Part shown: positions 58,712-64,000 of the stretch, one piece after another | Layout of the letters: each line of letters begins with the position of its first letter | Position numbering within the stretch: position 1 is the first letter of the stretch | DNA from: Pilaira anomala | Lineage: Eukaryota > Mucoromycota > Mucoromycetes > Mucorales > Mucoraceae | Assembly: GCA_025716855.1 (NCBI GenBank) | Contig: JAIXMQ010000003.1 | Span: 480,001 to 544,000 of the forward strand | Direction of reading: 5' to 3' | Length of the DNA: 64,000 nt | Made by a program: the position numbers and the translations under genes | The notes under the pieces: generated by a model | Databases searched by the model: none | What the model saw: only the letters and a program-made list of their open reading frames with translations | Told to the model about the DNA's origin: nothing

Positions 58712-61238
58712 TTTGTCGTCATCATTACCATCAAGACTAATTCAAATTTATCAGGTGTAACACCTTTCATCAACCAAGTCATCTTCCAAAAGATTTCATA
58801 ATCAAGTTCCGATAAACGATCGTTAAACAAGACACGTTGAAAGAAACTCATTAAAATAAGCTATTGAATGTTTTAGAATAACAGGCTTGGTTTTTTGGTT
58901 TTTGGTTTTTGGTTTTTTTATTTACCTGAGAATCACGTTTACCACGATTACCTGCTTTTGCTCCATTTGCTTCTTCTTCTGTACCGGATTTTACAATGGT
59001 AATACATGGAACACCTTTATAGTGACCAGCATACTATTTAAAGAAACAAAAACAAAAAACATTAGATTCCAAAATTAGAAAATACGTATAGATTTTTTTT
59101 TTTTTTTTTTTTTTTTACCACTTTAGCCATATTTAATTGTTTTTCACCATCTGCAATAGCAAGATAAGAAGAAGGTTTTGGATTAATCATGGTTGGGTCA
59201 AGATCCATCATACCGACAACAATATCCGGAGTTGATTTTGATTCACCAGCACCAGTAATCATACCATCAGCAATCACAAAGAAAATCTAAGTTTTTTTTA
59301 AGTATAAATAAATATAAATGCACAATGAATATATATATATATATATATACTTTACTTTATGCTTCTTGGAATAAGTAGTTTCAGCCAAACTATCCATAGT
59401 GATTCGGAGACCCTCTTCACCTTCTGAGTAACACGTCACCAAGAGTACAGTGTACAATTCAGTTGTAACAATATCGGAACGAGCACCACCCAATCCCACG
59501 GCCGAACTTTGTTCACTAAAAACAGGTGTACCACGCGAAGAGGAACCAGAACCCAAAGAAGTAGTTGAACCAGCATTATTCATAGGTCCATAATTATTAT
59601 ATGGTCCCGGAATATGGTTAGCAGGGTCATCGTTACCACCCTTAATAGAACGCCAAGCTAACCAATTGGATCTACCTCCAGGTTTAGTTAGACGACGTGA
59701 AATAAACCATTGAAATAAAAGTGCCATAGAGTATCGAATCACAATCATCACAACAATAACAACTAACATTAATGTCATGATCATTTTATCTGCAATACAT
59801 CCACCTGTCTCAGTTTCCATAATACCAATCTTGTATCGTGCTGATAAACATTTACGTGCTTCTCTACCTTGGTCTGTATAAAGTAAAGCGTACGAAATAT
59901 CTGTAGCTAAATTCTTGGTAATCACCGTATGAATTTTGCTACCAAGAGGTGGTGTACCATAATTAAGATATCTTGTTAAATTAAGTACTATTTTAAAAAA
60001 AAAATTTTTTTTTTTGAGCCTCTATTTATTATTTGTTTTTAATGTATAATTTTTTTTTTTTTACCTGAATCACCGACTAAAGTCAGACCACGACCTGTTA
60101 TCGAGTTTTTATCTAAATCAGCCCAATCATAACCTAAAACACCTTTGGATGGGGCAAATCTCTTTAATTCGGCAAGCGATAAACAGGTATTATCAGGCGT
60201 CACCATACCACCACCATAAGGATTCGTAAGGGCACATGTAATTCGGACAGCGTCAAAATCCTTACAATCATTATTCACATCTCCATTAAAAATAGGACCT
60301 AAATCCGTATTTTCATAATCGTTGGTCAAGTTCATCCCCTTTGTTGCAAAAAAGCTCTTGATGGCATCACTTTCGTAAATCTCACCAAATACTCTCATAT
60401 GGTTATAATAGACTGGCAAACGTTGACCTTGATTTAAAGTAGAATAAGCAGAGTTACTACCGTCTACTGGACATAAAGTTTGGTTTAAACCATATGTAAT
60501 AAATGCAAGTGCACCACATAAGAACATGATGATGTAACATAAAGAAAGCTGATGCACATAGAATTTTTAGTTGGGTTACTTTTTTTATATATACGCATAT
60601 ATATATTTTACCTTTTCTCGCCAAGCTTGTTGCACCATGGCATTATTCTTTTTTAAGCAGACACGAAGAAACCAGTTTGGAATACAACAAGTTAAAAAGA
60701 AAGCGATCCAGGCCCACCAATTTGTTAAGACCTTGATTTTTTCTTCAGGAACTTGATCTTTGTTTTTCATATTATTTTGAGCAGGCGTATCTAATAAAGC
60801 TTCTTGTTGTTGATATAATTTTTGTTGTTGTAATTGATGTTGTAAACGATTAGGCATAGGATAATTATTAGGTCTTGGTCTCATATTTCCTTGGCTTGGA
60901 CCAGGTGGTGGTTGTGGAGAACCATTAGGATAACGTTGTTGATGTTGTTGTTGTTGATTCATACGTTGTTGCTGTGAAGGAGATCGAATCATACCGGTTC
61001 TTGGTCTCTGTCTTTCTGGACGAGAAAGTGATCTCGATCGATTCATACTGACACGACGGTATGGACCCTGACCAGCATTATTATTAGGGGACATGGATGG
61101 ATTTCCAGTATAATTTCCTGGTGGTGGACGCATAGGTCTAGGCCCACCTGCTTGTACTGGTTGCCTTGAAGATTGATAGAGTTGTTCACGAGATCCTCTT
61201 GGTTGTTGTGAACTTAGATGGGGATTGCGAGAACTTCT

Positions 61239-61270
<32 letters not shown>

Positions 61271-61484
61271 GAGGTCGATTATGATGAGGTGGAGGACGAG
61301 GACGGTTGAGTTGATCCATACCATAAGATTGAATACGTTGCCCTTGAGGTTGTCTAGGTGATCCTTGTTGTTGTTGTTGTTGTTGAATATGTTGTGAACC
61401 AGGTCGTGTTGCATAAGGTTGATTGGATAATCGTGGATCAGATGGATTACCTCTATAACCAGGCCGGTTATTTGGATTTGACAT
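57376..61484 (-). CDS. Chitin synthase, Chs3-like (class IV type)
   Basis: Nine exons (61484-60612, 60548-60065, 59987-59356, 59286-59119, 59033-58926, 58860-58729, 58655-58535, 58467-57829, 57752-57376) give 1177 residues. The first 230 residues are Pro/Gln/Arg-rich and disordered. A helix pair ([39 protein letters not shown]) and a cytochrome-b5-like/extracellular region follow. The catalytic core has [71 protein letters not shown] and [12 protein letters not shown]. These are the conserved Asp, (E)DR and QRRRW residues of processive family-2 glycosyltransferases. C-terminal helices extrude chitin. The gene lacks a myosin domain, so it is Chs3/class IV rather than V or VII. Confidence 0.93.
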
Positions 61485-61894
61485 CTAATTTAATTATTTA
61501 TTTACAAATATATTTAAAAAGAAAAGAAAGAGAGAAAGAAAGAAAGAAGAAAAAAAAAAAAAAAAAAAAAAAAAAAGAAAAGAAAGGAATTTGAAAAAAA
61601 AAAGAAGGAAGAAAAGGGAAAAAAAAGGGGGAAAAGAAAAAAAAGATTTTATTATAAAATAAAAAAAAAAAAAAAAAAAAAAAAAAGAAATGTATTGAAT
61701 TTATAGCAAATTTGTTACTATTTTCATCTTTTTTAAGAATACCATAGCTTTATTGGGTAATTGTGTGTGGCCCCTGGAAATAGATAATTTTTTATTTTTT
61801 TTATTTTGCCACCAGTGTAACAATTTATTTTTATATATTCTTTACATTTTAAGAAGATACAATCAAACAACGTGTGCTAAAAAAAGGTTTATAG
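61485..61894. other. Intergenic purine-rich tract and A runs
   Basis: Upstream of the chitin synthase start the plus strand is almost pure A and G (61517-61690), with A runs up to about 26. The remainder is the 3' flank of the DNAJC11 gene. No ORF beyond lysine/glutamate repeats. Confidence 0.55.
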
Positions 61895-64000
61895 TTAATC
61901 AGTCAATGTAAAAGCTTTTTTTTTTTTTTTTTTTTTTTACCTTGAACAGGACTAATAAGAGCAGAAGTATCTTCTACAGTAACTTGATGAAGTCTATGTC
62001 TAAATCTATATTGTACACGAAGTTTTTTCTTTTCACCTAAACAGGGATCATAAAAACCGAGAATATTTGTCTATCAAAAAAAAAAAAAATTAATTCTGCA
62101 GTCTTCCCAGTAATTTTCGTTATGGTTACCTTTGAATGCCCGCCAGGAATTGTTAGTCTCGAATCATGAACAAGTGTTTGAATCACGGTTGTTACGTCGA
62201 TCACTCCTTCATCTATTTCGTTATCCAAATTATCCAAGTTACCATACCAAGCTTTTACAATGACCAAACCTATATAATAATAAGAATAATAATAATAAAA
62301 AAAAAATAATAATATATCATTTTAATAATAATAAAATAAAACCCCCTTTAATCACACATACCATCCGATTTATTCTCTTCTTGTTTTCTCTTTCGTTCAG
62401 CAATATCTGACATTAACGATTGAGCATCTAATGCTTCTTGCTTACGATTTGAAAGATATTCAGCATGCTCTTCTCTTAATTCTTGAATTTTCCTATGATT
62501 TGATTGTTCAGATAAAATATAAAGAAAAAAAAAAAAAAAAAAAAAAAAAAAGAAACTTACTCTTTGATTAATCTCTTTCTGCGGGGTTTCAACACCAATT
62601 GATCAAGGGCAACAGCTACGGAAGCTGGAATCACTGCACCGAAGAACGCTAATTTAAGGTCAAACTCGGATGCAAGGATGATGGGTACTACCGCTTTTTG
62701 TCCAAGACGTGAGACCCTAAAATAAATAAATAATAATAATAATAATAAAAAAAATTTATCAAAATTCAAGCCTTTTTTTTTTTTTTTTTTTCTTAACCCT
62801 TTTCCTTTTCCCCCCTTACCTAAATTTAACAATAACACCTAAAGGTAAACCACATTCCATTGTCATACCAATTCTTGTATGTTCAGCAATTTTATGATCA
62901 CTACCAATACTAGCATTAATTCCACCTTCTGAAGATAAAGAACAAGACATGCGTAAACGACCTTGATTGGCCAATTTATATGAATATTCTCCAGCAATGT
63001 GAGACGAAAGAATACCCGTCTTTTTTTTTTTTTTTGTAAAAATTAATGTCATACAAATGGAAAAGAAAGAATTTCATAATACCTGTAATTCACCACTATA
63101 ATTTCCATGTTTATTCATACCTGCCATACCGAGTGAAACAGATGATTTATCCATCTTTTGACTTGCATCTCCTCCCCAACCAAATAAACTCCATTCTCCT
63201 GTACGATATGTCATGTATCCTGTTGTTGCTGCAAATATTCTTCTACCTGCTGTCACAGAAAGAACAGGTGGGTCGTACACTGAATTCAATTGTGCTGTTG
63301 TATTTACAAAACTATAATTTTTTTTTTTTGAAAATTAATTATTGTTTCCTCTCCTCCTTCTCTTTTCTATTTTCTTTTCTTTTCTTTTTTTTACCTGTCT
63401 GTGGATAATGAATAATATGACTTTAATGTAAGCATTCTTGGCTTTAATAAAGTGGCCGTCACCTATCAAAAAAAAAAAAAAAAGCATTAAAGACCCCCTT
63501 CCTTTTTTTTTTTTTGTTGAGCTTTTTCGTTACTTACTTCACCCCATAATTTAGGAGATACTGTATGACGAACTGTACCCAAGACATTTCCACCACCCAT
63601 ACCAGATCGAGATACCATTGAGCCACCAATGATAGCATGTGTTTGAGGTCCAATTTGTGTCTATAGAAATATATAACATCATTTCAGTAAATTTCTTTTT
63701 TCCCCCATTCTTTACAAAAAAAAAAAAATAGTTTACCTCAAATGAAGACCGCATAAATAATTGTTGTACTTGAGCTTTTGAAATTGTATGAAATGGACCC
63801 TTCTTTTTAGGCACAGAAGTTTGTCCAAATCCAACAAACACGGGTGGTTCATAAGGATCAAATAATTGAGTTGCATCCACTGTCAATTGGTATTCGGCTT
63901 TTGATCTAACTAAATTCTCTAAATCTGATTCTCGTTTTTGACGTGCTTTCTTTTCATATTCCTCTCTCAACTGGTTTTTTTTTTATTTTCAAATTAATAT
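61895..64000 (-). CDS. DNAJC11: DNAJC11-like mitochondrial J protein, C-terminal part (partial)
   Basis: Ten exons are visible: 63970-63737, 63660-63538, 63462-63395, 63311-63083, 63019-62820, 62716-62561, 62492-62362, 62269-62130, 62070-61941 and possibly 61914-61895. The J domain lies beyond the right edge. A coiled segment ([15 protein letters not shown]) is followed by [12 protein letters not shown], a beta-barrel-like middle ([36 protein letters not shown]) and a helix ([10 protein letters not shown]). The DUF3395 end has [25 protein letters not shown] and NILGFYDPC. The order and FYDPC motif are DNAJC11, a MICOS/MIB partner at the mitochondrial outer membrane. The last intron would be only GT, 23 A and G (61940-61915). 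Without it the protein ends in polylysine at a stop at 61903. Confidence 0.85.

Noticed and set aside
9861..61484. A secondary-metabolite or defence gene cluster
   Set aside because: Neighbouring genes are unrelated housekeeping functions on mixed strands, with no synthase, transporter and regulator set.
1..64000. CRISPR array, operon, integron or phage structure
   Set aside because: No regularly spaced repeats or bacterial gene layout; the sequence is clearly eukaryotic with spliceosomal introns.

Overview
The window looks like nuclear DNA of a filamentous fungus of the Mucoromycota, most likely Mucorales. The genes are intron-dense, with introns mostly 50-80 nt, GTAAG-type donors and some TACTAAC-like branch sites. 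The DNA is very AT-rich with A or T runs up to about 45 nt. It carries a decayed transposase of a type I associate with Mucorales, a class IV/V-like chitin synthase, and orthologues of SMG9, DNAJC11 and RABL6 that budding yeasts lack. This assignment comes from sequence recognition only; no search was run. Most genes had to be rebuilt by joining exons by eye. Summed exon lengths are multiples of three in every complete gene model except the kelch gene.

Layout. 1-2.9 kb: the 5' end of a RABL6-like GTPase gene running off the left edge, a decayed Tc1/IS630-like transposase and an unrecognised coding-like stretch. 2.9-9.4 kb, all minus: a tetraspan SUR7/PalI-like protein, a calmodulin-like protein and SMG6. 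9.9-18.3 kb, all plus: UTP5/WDR43, phospholipase D (15 exons), a small zinc-knuckle-like protein and a NIPA-type Mg transporter. 18.8-25.9 kb, all minus: a small protein with a metallothionein-like tail, a PHO80-type cyclin, the YHM2 citrate/oxoglutarate carrier, a coiled-coil protein and a tetraspan protein. 26.2-29.8 kb, plus: a 5'-nucleotidase-family phosphoesterase and a trans-aconitate-type methyltransferase. 29.8-34.5 kb is mostly gene-free, with one possible gene remnant and one small membrane ORF.

34.6-36.6 kb, plus: a small proline-rich protein and the PP4 catalytic subunit. 36.7-41.8 kb, minus: a TTC39/IML2 protein and a DH-PH RhoGEF. 42.4-44.8 kb, plus: an L-type amino-acid permease. 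44.8-46.8 kb is gene-free. 46.8-50.3 kb, plus: CTR9. tRNA-His and tRNA-Asp follow, separated by a cluster of TCACGTGA palindromes. 52.2-54.3 kb: a kelch-repeat membrane protein with an apparent one-base deletion. 55.1-57.2 kb: divergent SMG9 and a Dabb-domain protein. 57.4-61.5 kb: the chitin synthase. 61.9-64 kb: DNAJC11, cut by the right edge.

The genes are mostly housekeeping and do not form a single pathway. Two nonsense-mediated decay factors (SMG6, SMG9) share the window. Several proteins belong to RNA-polymerase II elongation, ribosome biogenesis, phospholipid signalling and wall synthesis. I found no convincing new multi-gene system. The most unusual features are microexons of 11, 12 and 16 nt, 3' splice sites preceded by long A runs, candidate introns of 20-34 nt, and a metallothionein-like tail hidden across an intron.
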